A stretch of DNA of 64,000 nucleotides from Actinophytocola oryzae. GTDB taxonomy: Bacteria; Actinomycetota; Actinomycetes; Mycobacteriales; Pseudonocardiaceae. Positions within the stretch are counted from its first letter, which is position 1. Each line of letters opens with the position of its first letter. Made by a program: the position numbers and the translations under genes. The notes beneath the pieces were generated by a model. The model was given only the letters and a program-made list of their open reading frames with translations, searched no databases and was not told where the DNA came from. The stretch lies in NCBI RefSeq assembly GCF_004364325.1, contig NZ_SOCP01000003.1, positions 310,001-374,000 of the forward strand, read 5' to 3'. This document shows, piece after piece, positions 33,956 through 41,918 of this stretch.

Positions 33956-34936
33956 TCAGCGGATCGTGTAGATCCCGGTCGTCTCGGTGTGGTAGCCCTT
34001 CGCACCGACTGCTGCCGCCAGCGGGCTGCGGAAGTCCTCGCCTGCCGACAGGCACGCGAGCACGTGCGCGAAGTCGTACCGCGGCGTCCACCCGAGCGCC
34101 GAGCGGGCGCGGTCGTTGACGTACACGCGGTCGATGTCGTCGAACATGCGCCAGCCGCGCCGCCCGTACTCCTCGGGCTGGTCCGGGAACAGGCGCGCCA
34201 CCACCGAGGCCGCCGACCCGTGCAGTTCGGTCAGGTGGGTGGGCGTGAACGGGGTCGTCGCGCTCACGATCATCCGGTCGAAGCCGATCGACGGGGCCGC
34301 CGCCATCGCGAGCAGGTGCGCGTCGACCACGTCCTGGAGGTCCACACGCCGGTACAGGTACTCGTTCGCCTTGAGGTTCGCGTCCTCGTAGGCGTTGCGG
34401 ACCTCGTCGCGGTCGTCCGCCTCCGGGAAGAACCGGGACGTGCGCAGGACCACCACCGGCAGGCCGTGGTCGCGGTGCACCAGCTCGCACAGGTTCTCGG
34501 CCGCGGTCTTCGTGACGCCGTAGACGTTGCGCGGCACCGGCACGACGTCCTCGGTGATCCAGGTCGCCGGACGGCCCGCCCCCGGCGTGAGCGCGCGGCC
34601 GAACGCGCTGGTCGTGCTCGTGAACACGAAGCTCCCGACCCCGGCGGCCACCGACTCCTCCAGCAGCGTCAGCGTGCCCGTGACGTTCGTGTCGACGAAG
34701 TCCTGCCGGGTGTGCGAGCCGACGTGCGGCTTGTGCAGGGTCGCCGGGTGCAGCACCGCCGTGACCCCGGGCATGGCCGAACGGACCACGTCCCGGTCGG
34801 CGACCGAGCCGACCACCGTCGTGAACGGCGAGGCCAGCACGTCCAGGCCGACGACGTCGTGTCCGCGTTCCATCAGTACCCGGACCAGCGCTTCCCCGAG
34901 GTGACCCGCGCTGCCCGTGACGAGAATCCGCTCCAT
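33956..34936 (-). CDS. NAD-dependent epimerase/dehydratase (extended SDR)
   Basis: A 326-residue extended short-chain dehydrogenase. The NAD motif is TGSAGHLG (7-14), the catalytic triad is visible as the TSTTS segment, Y139 and K143 (NVYGVTKTAAEN). Sugar-nucleotide epimerases and uronate dehydrogenases share this fold, and the substrate cannot be specified. ATG at 34936 opens the Rossmann strand directly. It is divergent from an exported esterase and is separated from the S15 peptidase by the tandem repeat. Confidence 0.85.
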   Translation of the reverse strand: MERILVTGSAGHLGEALVRVLMERGHDVVGLDVLASPFTTVVGSVADRDVVRSAMPGVTAVLHPATLHKPHVGSHTRQDFVDTNVTGTLTLLEESVAAGVGSFVFTSTTSAFGRALTPGAGRPATWITEDVVPVPRNVYGVTKTAAENLCELVHRDHGLPVVVLRTSRFFPEADDRDEVRNAYEDANLKANEYLYRRVDLQDVVDAHLLAMAAAPSIGFDRMIVSATTPFTPTHLTELHGSAASVVARLFPDQPEEYGRRGWRMFDDIDRVYVNDRARSALGWTPRYDFAHVLACLSAGEDFRSPLAAAVGAKGYHTETTGIYTIR

Positions 34937-35047
34937 GGCGCCAACGTTAGGCAGTGGCCGCAAGTGGATTGGCAACGAGACGACGTATCGGTTCGTTGAC
35001 CAAGTAGGGCACGGTTGGGGGCACGTGACGACGCCAAGGAGGTCATC

Positions 35048-35992
35048 GTGCGGTTCAAGGGGTTCCTGCTGACCCTGGTGCTGGTGTTCAGCACCCTCCT
35101 CACCCTGCCGGCTGCCGCGGAACACACCGGTGCGTGGGTGGTCTCGACCACTCGGCTCGACGACCGACTGGTCGAGTTGTCTGTCCACTCGTCGGCCGTC
35201 GGGCACGACGTCGGCGTGCGGTTGCTGCTGCCACCCGACTTCGACCGCTACCCGGCACGGCGGTGGCCGACGCTCTACCTGCTCCACGGTTGCTGCGACG
35301 GCGACACCGGTTTCCGCAGCTGGACCGACAAGACCGACGTCGAGGAGCTGACGGCGCACACGAACATGCTGGTCGTGATGCCGGAGGGTGGTCCTGCCGG
35401 GTTCTACTCCGACTGGGTCTCCGGCCCGAGGTGGGAGACCTTCCACCTCACCGAGCTGCGTCGCATCGTCGAACGCCAGTACCGGTCCGGCACGCACCGC
35501 GCGGTCGCCGGCCTGTCGATGGGCGGGTTCGGCGCGCTGTCCTACGCGGCCCGCCACCCTGGGTTCTTCCGCGCCACCGCGTCGTTCAGCGGGGTCGTGC
35601 ACCCGACCTACCAGGGCACGAGGAGCACGCAGTTCGTGATGGACCTCGTGCGTGGCAGCGGCGCCGACCCGCTCGCGCTGTGGGGCGACCCGGTCGCGAA
35701 CGCGGACGTCTGGGCAGCACACAACCCGTTCGACCTGGCCAGGAGGCTGCGGGGGACGAAGGTCTACATCTCCGCGGGCAACGGCGAGGCCGGGCCACTG
35801 GACGGTCCGGACGCCGGCTTCGACAGTCTCGAGCAGCTGCTCGGTGAGCAGTCGGTCGCGGTGGCGGACCGGTTGCGGGCTTCCGGGGTGCCGGTACGGA
35901 CCGACTTCTACGGTCCCGGCCATCACGCGTGGCCCTACTGGGAGCGGGCGCTGCACCGGGCTTTCCCGCTGTTGGTCCGCGCGACTCGCTGA
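35048..35992 (+). CDS. Secreted esterase (antigen 85/esterase D-like)
   Basis: A 314-residue exported alpha/beta hydrolase. Residues 1-24 are a Sec signal (LLTLVLVFSTLLTLPAAA). The oxyanion loop YLLHGC, the nucleophile elbow GLSMGG (S157), and the C-terminal GHHAWPYW (His near 293) match the esterase D family that includes mycolyltransferases and siderophore esterases. The real mycolyltransferase markers are not obvious, so a generic secreted esterase is the safer call. GTG at 35048 has AAGGAGG five bases before it. Confidence 0.84.
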   Translation: MRFKGFLLTLVLVFSTLLTLPAAAEHTGAWVVSTTRLDDRLVELSVHSSAVGHDVGVRLLLPPDFDRYPARRWPTLYLLHGCCDGDTGFRSWTDKTDVEELTAHTNMLVVMPEGGPAGFYSDWVSGPRWETFHLTELRRIVERQYRSGTHRAVAGLSMGGFGALSYAARHPGFFRATASFSGVVHPTYQGTRSTQFVMDLVRGSGADPLALWGDPVANADVWAAHNPFDLARRLRGTKVYISAGNGEAGPLDGPDAGFDSLEQLLGEQSVAVADRLRASGVPVRTDFYGPGHHAWPYWERALHRAFPLLVRATR

Positions 35993-36008
35993 AACTTCTC
36001 GGTGCGGC

Positions 36009-36048
36009 TAGGCCGGTCGCGCCTCCTTACAGGCGGCCGATCGGCCTA
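36009..36048. terminator. Imperfect bidirectional hairpin
   Basis: TAGGCCGGTCGCGCC (36009-36023) pairs with the sequence at 36032-36048, with a two-base bulge and an 8-base loop, between convergent genes. Confidence 0.6.
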
Positions 36049-36072
36049 CAAACCCTTACCCCGGAAGCGTTG

Positions 36073-36615
36073 TCAGTCGTTCTCCAACGCGTGGCGCAGT
36101 GCCTTCAACGCGTAGTACACGCGTGACTTGACCGTGCCCTGGGGCACACCGAGCACCCGCGCGGCCTCCTCGACCGTGCGGTCACGCAGGTAGGTCTCGG
36201 CGAGGGCCTCACGGTGCTTGGGGCTCAACGCCTGGAGGGCGTCGGCGATCACCATGGCGGACAAGGAGTTCTCCGAATCGTCTGGGATGGTCATCGTGTC
36301 GAGCGGCGCGGCGTCGACCACGTACGGACGCACCTTCGAGCTGCGTCTTCCGTCGATGACCAGGTTGCGTGCGACCGTGTACAGCCATGCGCGCACGCCG
36401 ATTGACTCACGGTCGAGTCGATCCGCGTTGCGCCAGGCGCGGACCAGGGTCTCCTGCACTACGTCTTCAGCCCATTGCCGATCGTTGCCGGTCAAGTACA
36501 GTACGTGACCGAACAACGCTCCGCCGAACTCTCTGTAGAGAGCCCTGATGAGCGCCTCATGTCTGTCCGAGACGTCGTCCGCGCCGGCAGGTTCCAATCT
36601 TGGAGGCCGGCTCAC
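36073..36615 (-). CDS. ECF-type RNA polymerase sigma factor (SigL-like)
   Basis: A 180-residue ECF sigma factor with region 2 (about 24-90: YREFGGALFGHVLYL, then EDVVQETLVRAWRN and RAWLYTVARNLVIDGRR) and region 4 (about 120-172: LSPKHREALAETYLRDRTVEEAARVLGVPQGTVKSRVYYALKAL, read in parts). The C-terminal pattern resembles mycobacterial SigL. No zinc-binding anti-sigma gene is next to it. The divergent intergenic region holds TGAACC-N16-CGTC, which fits the SigL promoter form, so it may transcribe the DUF1996 redox genes on the other strand. Confidence 0.88.
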   Translation of the reverse strand: MSRPPRLEPAGADDVSDRHEALIRALYREFGGALFGHVLYLTGNDRQWAEDVVQETLVRAWRNADRLDRESIGVRAWLYTVARNLVIDGRRSSKVRPYVVDAAPLDTMTIPDDSENSLSAMVIADALQALSPKHREALAETYLRDRTVEEAARVLGVPQGTVKSRVYYALKALRHALEND

Positions 36616-36653
36616 GGGGAGACATCTTTGCCCTATATGGGCACCGAAGTCGA

Positions 36654-36667
36654 GTGACCCAGGTCAC
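36654..36667. promoter_or_regulatory. Palindrome in the sigma/DUF1996 divergent region
   Basis: GTGACC-CA-GGTCAC is a perfect 6-bp palindrome with a 2-base centre, 39 bases upstream of the sigma start. It could be an operator for a dimeric regulator; the partner is unknown. Confidence 0.5.
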
Positions 36668-36687
36668 ACCTGTTTCCTGGCCGTGAT

Positions 36688-36713
36688 TGAACCGTGATTC
36701 GAAGGTATCCGTC
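36688..36713 (+). promoter_or_regulatory. ECF-type promoter, TGAACC-N16-CGTC
   Basis: TGAACC (36688-36693), a 16-base spacer and CGTC (36710-36713) match the -35/-10 form known for SigL-like ECF factors. It points toward the genes starting at 36774 and is divergent from the ECF sigma gene. Confidence 0.6.
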
Positions 36714-36773
36714 TTTGCTGGTGACCACACGTGTTGGTTCCCCGAGAGAAGTCCTTGCACAGAAAGGGAACTC

Positions 36774-36854
36774 ATGAGCACCCGACGCGACCGGCAAGCC
36801 GAGCTCGCGAGGATCGTCCCTCTCGATCCCCGCGTACTCGCAGGCGACGCTTAG
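36774..36854 (+). CDS. Possible 26-residue leader peptide
   Basis: ATG at 36774, with AAGGGA upstream, opens a 26-codon frame (MSTRRDRQAELARIVPLDPR and six more residues) ending in TAG at 36852. Third positions are GC-rich. It is the first ORF after the ECF promoter. It may be a small basic protein or a leader. No family is recognised. Confidence 0.35.
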   Translation: MSTRRDRQAELARIVPLDPRVLAGDA

Positions 36855-36860
36855 TCCATT

Positions 36861-37322
36861 ATGGAGGGAGAACGCCTCGGTCGTGTCGTGGCGGTGGCGC
36901 TGTTGGCGCTACTCGCCCCAGTCGCCTGCGCGGCTCTGGGTGTGGGTACACCTTCAGTGTCCGGCCTCCCGTCGTCCACCGGCAGCGCACCCCCCGCCGC
37001 GCGGCCACAGGACGGCGAGGAGGCCCCCACCGCCGAAGCGTCACAGAAGAAGACGAAGATCGTGCGAACCGGGCCTTGGGCGGCACCGGCGAGCCACCAC
37101 CAGGTACGGCACGCGAGCAAAGCGCGGGTCCGCGCGTCCGTTTCCTCCGACCACACCGTGGTCGACCACGAACTGACTGAAGCGCCGTTGGAGCAGGCGC
37201 GGAGGTCGACCACACCACCGCACTGGGACCGGCGACCTCTACACCAGAGGCAACGCCCGTCGCGATGCGCTACCTCCGCACGCGGTGACGCGTCCCGAGT
37301 AACACACGAAACGAGGCAGTGA
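36861..37322 (+). CDS. Possible secreted protein upstream of DUF1996 gene
   Basis: A 153-residue frame whose start looks like a Sec signal (GRVVAVALLALLAPVACAAL) followed by a Ser/Pro/Ala-rich, low-complexity segment. Codon third positions are GC-rich for the first two thirds and then fade, so the C-terminal part may not be coding. It ends three bases before the DUF1996 start. Possible small envelope or lipoprotein-like component of the same unit; it could also be a non-coding leader region. No anti-sigma zinc motif is present. Confidence 0.4.
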   Translation: MEGERLGRVVAVALLALLAPVACAALGVGTPSVSGLPSSTGSAPPAARPQDGEEAPTAEASQKKTKIVRTGPWAAPASHHQVRHASKARVRASVSSDHTVVDHELTEAPLEQARRSTTPPHWDRRPLHQRQRPSRCATSARGDASRVTHETRQ

Positions 37323-37325
37323 ACG

Positions 37326-38804
37326 ATGGGTCGACACAAGAACCCGCAGTACAACCGGAAACGCCTGGTGGTCGCGGGTGTCGCAGCCGTGACGACGCTG
37401 GGTGTCGCTGTTGGCATCGGCATCTACGGCAACGCGTTCGCCGACCAGTCCAACACAGCGGCGAGTCAGGAATGTCTTCCTGCTCCTCCGTCCGTGAGCG
37501 TGCCGGCGACGACGACCACCACGGAGGCGCCCCCGTCGGAGACGGCACCCACCGAGGAGCCGACGGACACCGAGACCTCGAGCGACACCGCCACTGACAC
37601 GGGCACAGACACGGCGTCGGACACCGCCACCGACACGGCGACCGACGAGCCGACCGACACCGAGACGTCCGCCACGGACACCTCGACCTCGGAAGACGCG
37701 CCGATGGACAACTACGCGGCCGACAAGCTGCTGTCCCTGAACGGCCACCCGGGCAACGGCAACGGTGGTCGCGGCAACGGCGGCTACGGCGGTGGCAACA
37801 ACAACGGTGGTCACGGCCAGCCGCCGACCCAGTCGAGCGCCCCTGGCGACGAGGGCGGCCCCGTACCGTCCGAGACGGCCCCGCCGGTCCCCCCGGGCGA
37901 CTCGATGGGCCAGTTCCCCGGTGGCGCGCAGTGCCAGGACGCGCTCGGCCCGTTCCCGCAGGACTTCGTTGACATCCGCAAGGTGCGGCCGTCAAACGTC
38001 GGCCAGCAATCCCGTCGCGGCGGCGCGCGCAACGTGTTCACCGTCGACTGCGGCACCAACAAGAACGGCCACGGCAACTCGGCGAACATGATCGCCGCGC
38101 CCGGCAACGAGAACGGTGCACAGCACACGCACGACTACGTCGGCAACCTGACCACGGACGGCTTCTCGACCAACGAGAGCCTGGCCGCAGGCGGCACCAC
38201 CTGCAAGAACGGTGACAAGTCGGCGTACTTCTGGCCGATCATCCGGATCCGCAACAAGGGTTCGAAGGCCGTCGACCCGCTGAACGCGCACAACATCGGC
38301 GACCCGATCCTGCCGGTCTCGGCGAAGATCGAGTTCCGCGGCAACGCGGCGGGCCCGGTCGTGGCGGCCCCGCAGTTCCTCCGGGTCCTGACCGGTAACG
38401 CCAAGTCGGTCACCCAGGCCGGTGCGAACCAGAACGCCAAGTGGACCTGCACCGGGTTCGAGAACCGCATCACCGCGAAGTACCCGCTGTGCCCGCGCGG
38501 CAGCCAGACCGTCCGCATCGCGGACTTCCCCGGCTGCAACGACGGCAACACCGACAGTGCGAACCACCGCACGCACATCGCGTTCGCGGACGCCCAGGGC
38601 AAGTGCCCGGCGGGCATGAAGGCGATCCCGCAGCTGCGGATCACCCTCAAGTACAACCTCCCCCGCGGGAAGCTGTTCGCACTTGACGCGTTCCCCGATG
38701 AGAAGCACAGTCCCATCACCGACCACAATGACTTCGTCAACGTGATGGGAGAGCAGCTGATGAACCAGGTCGTTCAGTGCGTCAACACCGGGCGTCGATG
38801 CTAG
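37326..38804 (+). CDS. Membrane-anchored or secreted DUF1996 protein
   Basis: A 492-residue envelope protein. Residues about 13-35 form a single hydrophobic segment (VVAGVAAVTTLGVAVGIGI) preceded by basic residues, an anchor or long signal. A Thr/Glu/Asp-rich linker (about 55-130) and a Gly/Asn-rich stretch (140-165) follow. The DUF1996 domain (about 195-450) has conserved His, Cys and Trp: QHTHDYVGN, GTTCKNGDKSAYFWP, FPGCNDGNTDSANHRTHIAF. Fungal and bacterial relatives are secreted, with no proven reaction; the His pairs suggest a metal site. It overlaps the following membrane haem-protein gene by seven bases, so a shared redox role is inferred. Confidence 0.85.
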   Translation: MGRHKNPQYNRKRLVVAGVAAVTTLGVAVGIGIYGNAFADQSNTAASQECLPAPPSVSVPATTTTTEAPPSETAPTEEPTDTETSSDTATDTGTDTASDTATDTATDEPTDTETSATDTSTSEDAPMDNYAADKLLSLNGHPGNGNGGRGNGGYGGGNNNGGHGQPPTQSSAPGDEGGPVPSETAPPVPPGDSMGQFPGGAQCQDALGPFPQDFVDIRKVRPSNVGQQSRRGGARNVFTVDCGTNKNGHGNSANMIAAPGNENGAQHTHDYVGNLTTDGFSTNESLAAGGTTCKNGDKSAYFWPIIRIRNKGSKAVDPLNAHNIGDPILPVSAKIEFRGNAAGPVVAAPQFLRVLTGNAKSVTQAGANQNAKWTCTGFENRITAKYPLCPRGSQTVRIADFPGCNDGNTDSANHRTHIAFADAQGKCPAGMKAIPQLRITLKYNLPRGKLFALDAFPDEKHSPITDHNDFVNVMGEQLMNQVVQCVNTGRRC

Positions 38805-39373
38805 AACTCGCTGCTGCGAGCCATGATGATGGCGTACGCGAGCTGTCCGTACTCTCGGCACGGCTCGCGTACGCCCTCATGTGCCTGACGCTCACGTGGG
38901 GCGTGCTGGTCTCGACGGGCTGGTTCGACCGGCTCACGGGCAGGCACGCCCTTCGGTCGTCCCACCAGGTGTTCGCGACGATCACCCTGTCGTTCGCGTT
39001 CGTGCACGGGGTCTCGTTCCTGATCCTGGACAAGGACGCGCTGCCGCTCGGCCGGGTGATCATCCCGTTCACCGGCCCGCTGCGGGACACGTTCGGGACG
39101 CTCGCGTTCGAGGGCATGCTGGCCGCGGCCATCTCGGTGGGCCTCAAACGCTGGACGAACTACTGGCGCTGGCTGTGGATCCACCGCCTCGCCTACCCGG
39201 CGTTCGTGCTCGGCGTCCTGCACGCGTTCTTCCAGGCCCTGGCCAGGGGCACGCTGTCCGCCGTCTACCTGGGCGGACTGACGCTCCTGATCCCGACGGT
39301 GACGGTGACGCTGCTGCGGTTCGTGCCACCGAAGGCACTGGAATCCGCAGGACTCGCGGAAGGTGGGCCATGA
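38798..39373 (+). CDS. Ferric-reductase-like transmembrane di-haem protein (MsrQ-like)
   Basis: A 191-residue integral membrane protein with about six hydrophobic helices. Two helices carry paired histidines: H56 and H70 (SSHQVF, then FAFVHGVSF) and H129 and H142 (WLWIHRLAYPAF, then GVLHAFF), the spacing typical of the ferric reductase-like domain that binds two haems b. Length and pattern match MsrQ, which passes electrons to the periplasmic MsrP. Here the flavin/NAD domain is absent. The start lies inside the stop of the DUF1996 gene (38798-38804), so electrons may be delivered to that exported protein; this is inferred. Confidence 0.82.
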   Translation: MLELAAASHDDGVRELSVLSARLAYALMCLTLTWGVLVSTGWFDRLTGRHALRSSHQVFATITLSFAFVHGVSFLILDKDALPLGRVIIPFTGPLRDTFGTLAFEGMLAAAISVGLKRWTNYWRWLWIHRLAYPAFVLGVLHAFFQALARGTLSAVYLGGLTLLIPTVTVTLLRFVPPKALESAGLAEGGP

Positions 39374-39488
39374 GCGGAGCTTGCGGAGCGAATCACCAGC
39401 ACTCAGGATGGCGCCGCGCCCGCGGAGGGCGGCGGTATAGCGGAGCCTGCGGAGCGTTCCGACGCCACGGAGCGGGAACGGTGACGTC
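39371..39488 (+). repeat. Stop-codon-linked GAGC-rich intergenic element
   Basis: From the TGA of the haem-protein gene (39371) runs TGAGCGGAGCTTGCGGAGCG then AATCACC, followed by AGCGGAGCCTGCGGAGCG. The same motif occurs at the potC stop (minus, 46701-46730) and near 16618. It fills the gap before the ferredoxin gene. Confidence 0.55.
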
Positions 39489-39695
39489 ATGAGCGCAAGT
39501 AGGTACAGGGTCAGCGTCGACAACGATCGCTGCCGCAGGTTCGGTATCTGTGCCGCGGAAGCCGGACAGCTGTTTCGGTTGACGCCCAGCGGTGGGTTGC
39601 GATACTTGCGTGCCGTGCCGGCTGAAGCTCTGCCCGCCGCCCAGGCGGCGGTGCGCAGCTGCCCGACGCTCGCGATCGAGTTGGAGGAGAGGTAA
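39489..39695 (+). CDS. [3Fe-4S] ferredoxin
   Basis: A 68-residue ferredoxin. The cluster cysteines are C15, C21 and C58 (DRCRRFGIC, then RSCPTLAI), a three-cysteine pattern with the middle position of the 4Fe motif replaced, so a [3Fe-4S] cluster is expected. This type is known in actinobacteria as the electron donor to P450s. Here its neighbours are a di-haem membrane protein and an FAD reductase instead, making it a soluble carrier between those two. ATG at 39489 is only six bases before the reductase start region of the operon's next gene (39701). Confidence 0.88.
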   Translation: MSASRYRVSVDNDRCRRFGICAAEAGQLFRLTPSGGLRYLRAVPAEALPAAQAAVRSCPTLAIELEER

Positions 39696-39700
39696 GACCA

Positions 39701-41002
39701 ATGGCTGAACGCATCGTCGTCGTCGGCGCGGGCCCCGCGGGTCTGCGCTCGGCGGAGCGGCTGCGGGAACGGGGGTTCGGCGGCGAGCTCATCGTCGTCG
39801 GAGAGGAACCGTACCGGCCATACCACCGGCCAGGGCTGATCAAGCCGCTGCTGACCGGCAAGATGCGGCCGCGTGACCTGCGGCTGCCGGTGCTCACCGA
39901 GCTCGACGCGACCTGGCGCTACAACACCCGTGCCTCGCACCTCGAGCCGGAGGAGCACGTGCTCCACCTGCCGGGCGGCGAGGAGATCCCCTACGACGGC
40001 CTGATCATCGCGACCGGCGCGCAGCCCCGCCACCTCGAGGGCGCGCCCCGCCACGACCCGCGCGTGCACGTCATGCGGACGGTCGCCGACGCGATGGGGC
40101 TCCAGAAGAACCTCTCCCGAACCCGCCACCCGCTCGTCATCATCGGCGGCGGCTTCGTGGCGTGCGAGCTGGCCTCCGCCGCCCGCGCCATGGGCCGCGA
40201 CGTGACGATCATCGTGCGTGGCCCGTCGCTGCTGCGGCACGTGCCGGGCGGTGACTTCAGCCAGACCATCAGCGCGCTGCACGAGGCGAACGGCGTGCAG
40301 ATCCTCACCAAGGCGTGGGTGCACCACTGGGTGCCCCAGCCGGAGGGCATCGCCATGCACCTCAACACCGGCCAGGTCGTGTTCGCGGGCGCCGTCGTGC
40401 TCGCGGTCGGCAGTGTGCCCGCCGTGAGTTGGCTGCGTGGCTCCGGGCTGATCCTGGACGACGGCATCATGTGCGGGCCGACGTGCCACGCCATCGGCGC
40501 CAACGACATCGTGGTCGCGGGCGACGCCGCCCGGTGGCCCAACCTGCGCTTCGACTCCGCGCCCCGGCGCGTCGAGCACTGGTTGAACGCGGTCGAGATG
40601 GGCCGCGCGGCCGCCGAGAACCTCCTCGCGGGCCAGCAGAACGCCCGGCCGTACACGCCGCTGCCCCGGTTCTGGACCGACCAGCACGGCATGCGGATCC
40701 AGGGTGCGGGCAGCCCGGCTCTCGCGAAGGACACCATCCTGCTGACCGGTCCGGTCGAGGTGAGCCGCCGCGTGACGGGTTACGTCGCGGCAGGCAACCT
40801 GGTCGGCCTCATCGGCTGGGACACCCCGCCCGCGATGCTGAAGTGGACCAAGGAGCTGGAGGCCCAGTCGACGAAGGCCATGCGCCTGCGCCTGGCCCGC
40901 CGCTCCCCCTCCCGCCCGGCACCGCGTGCCGACGTCACGACCCAGCTGCCGCTGGCCCGCCTGACCCCGACCTACGACGAACTGCCACCGCTGCGCCCCT
41001 GA
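39701..41002 (+). CDS. FAD/NAD(P)-dependent ferredoxin reductase
   Basis: A 433-residue flavoprotein of the glutathione-reductase-like ferredoxin reductase type. The FAD-binding GAGPAG is at 9-14, the NAD(P)-binding GGGFVACEL near 149, and the FAD-contacting VVAGDAARW near 271. It should pass electrons from NAD(P)H to the ferredoxin encoded five bases upstream. As the last gene of the redox run, it completes a chain to the membrane haem protein and, by inference, the DUF1996 protein. The tail beyond 400 is Arg/Pro-rich and not part of the fold. Confidence 0.87.
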   Translation: MAERIVVVGAGPAGLRSAERLRERGFGGELIVVGEEPYRPYHRPGLIKPLLTGKMRPRDLRLPVLTELDATWRYNTRASHLEPEEHVLHLPGGEEIPYDGLIIATGAQPRHLEGAPRHDPRVHVMRTVADAMGLQKNLSRTRHPLVIIGGGFVACELASAARAMGRDVTIIVRGPSLLRHVPGGDFSQTISALHEANGVQILTKAWVHHWVPQPEGIAMHLNTGQVVFAGAVVLAVGSVPAVSWLRGSGLILDDGIMCGPTCHAIGANDIVVAGDAARWPNLRFDSAPRRVEHWLNAVEMGRAAAENLLAGQQNARPYTPLPRFWTDQHGMRIQGAGSPALAKDTILLTGPVEVSRRVTGYVAAGNLVGLIGWDTPPAMLKWTKELEAQSTKAMRLRLARRSPSRPAPRADVTTQLPLARLTPTYDELPPLRP

Positions 41003-41015
41003 CATCATCTGAGCC

Positions 41016-41918
41016 GTGTCGCGAGCGCTGTCGAGCAGAACGATCGTGGTGTGGTCCGTAGGGCTGGTGGTGGCTGCCGCGGTGGCAGTGACACTGCTGT
41101 GGGCGTTCGTCGGCGGTGACGACCCCGCCGACGAACGACGACTGGACGCCATCCGCACGGCGTCCAGCCTGGTGATCGGCGCCGGTGGGGCGGCGGCGCT
41201 GCTGTTGGCCGCGCGCCGCCAGCGGTACGTCGAGCTGGACCTGGAGCAGAAGGAGCACGACGCGGACGAGCGTCGGGTCACCGAGCTGTACGGCAAGGCG
41301 GCCGACCAGCTCGGCAGCGACAAGGCACCCGTGCGGCTCGCAGGCGTGTACGCGCTCGAGCGGCTGGCCCAGGGGCAGCCGGCACACCGGCAGACGGTCG
41401 TGAACCTGCTGTGCGCGTACCTCCGGATGCCGTACGAGCCGAGCGAGGAGACGCGGCAGGAGCGCGAGGTGCGCGGCACGGTCCAGAACGTGCTGGAGAC
41501 CCACCTGCAGCCCGCCGCGCCGGGCCGGTTCTGGCCGGACATCGACCTCAACCTGACGGGTGCGTGGCTCTCGTTCTTCTGGTTCCGCAACTGCCTGGTC
41601 CGCCAGGGCGACTTCCGGGGCGCGGTGTTCCACGAGATCGTCGCGTTCCGGGACTCGCGGTTCACCGGCCGCGCCTACTTCGGCGGCGCCCGCTTCGCGG
41701 GCACGGCCGACCTGCGCCAGATCTCGTTCGAGCGGGCCACGTTCCGCGACGCCCGGTTCGAGGGCGAGGTCGACTTCGGCGAGGAGCCCGCCACCGGCCG
41801 CCAGGCGGACCTGACCGGGGTCACCGCGGTTGCCAGCGCCACCCGTCGGTGGCCCGCCGGTTGGGCGGACGAGCCGGACGAGGACGTTCCCGAGGTGCTA
41901 CGCGTGGTCCGGTCATAG
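41016..41918 (+). CDS. Membrane pentapeptide-repeat protein
   Basis: A 300-residue protein. Two N-terminal membrane helices (VVWSVGLVVAAAVAVTLLW and LVIGAGGAAALLLAA) are followed by a charged helical stretch and a region of pentapeptide repeats (about 180-255) with the A(D/N)LxX pattern: ADLRQISFERATFRDARFEGEVDF. It ends in a polar tail. Many actinobacterial proteins have this two-helix plus pentapeptide order, without known function. It starts 13 bases after the reductase stop and could be transcribed with the redox genes, but nothing in the sequence ties it to their chemistry. Confidence 0.78.
   Translation: MSRALSSRTIVVWSVGLVVAAAVAVTLLWAFVGGDDPADERRLDAIRTASSLVIGAGGAAALLLAARRQRYVELDLEQKEHDADERRVTELYGKAADQLGSDKAPVRLAGVYALERLAQGQPAHRQTVVNLLCAYLRMPYEPSEETRQEREVRGTVQNVLETHLQPAAPGRFWPDIDLNLTGAWLSFFWFRNCLVRQGDFRGAVFHEIVAFRDSRFTGRAYFGGARFAGTADLRQISFERATFRDARFEGEVDFGEEPATGRQADLTGVTAVASATRRWPAGWADEPDEDVPEVLRVVRS

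Noticed and set aside
33809..34999. A plus-strand frame covering the tandem repeat and the epimerase
   Set aside because: It is antisense to a complete SDR gene, and its start consists only of repeat DNA.
36861..37322. An anti-sigma factor for the ECF gene
   Set aside because: It has no HxxxCxxC zinc motif or anti-sigma fold, only a signal-like start and a low-complexity body.
37540..37700. Repetitive DNA in the DUF1996 gene as a possible CRISPR or tandem repeat
   Set aside because: It encodes the Thr/Asp/Glu linker (TDTATDT-like) of the protein; units are irregular and have no spacers.
38801..41665. A 954-codon minus-strand frame across the ferredoxin and reductase genes
   Set aside because: The plus strand encodes clear ferredoxin, reductase and haem-protein motifs; the minus frame has low-complexity composition without a fold.
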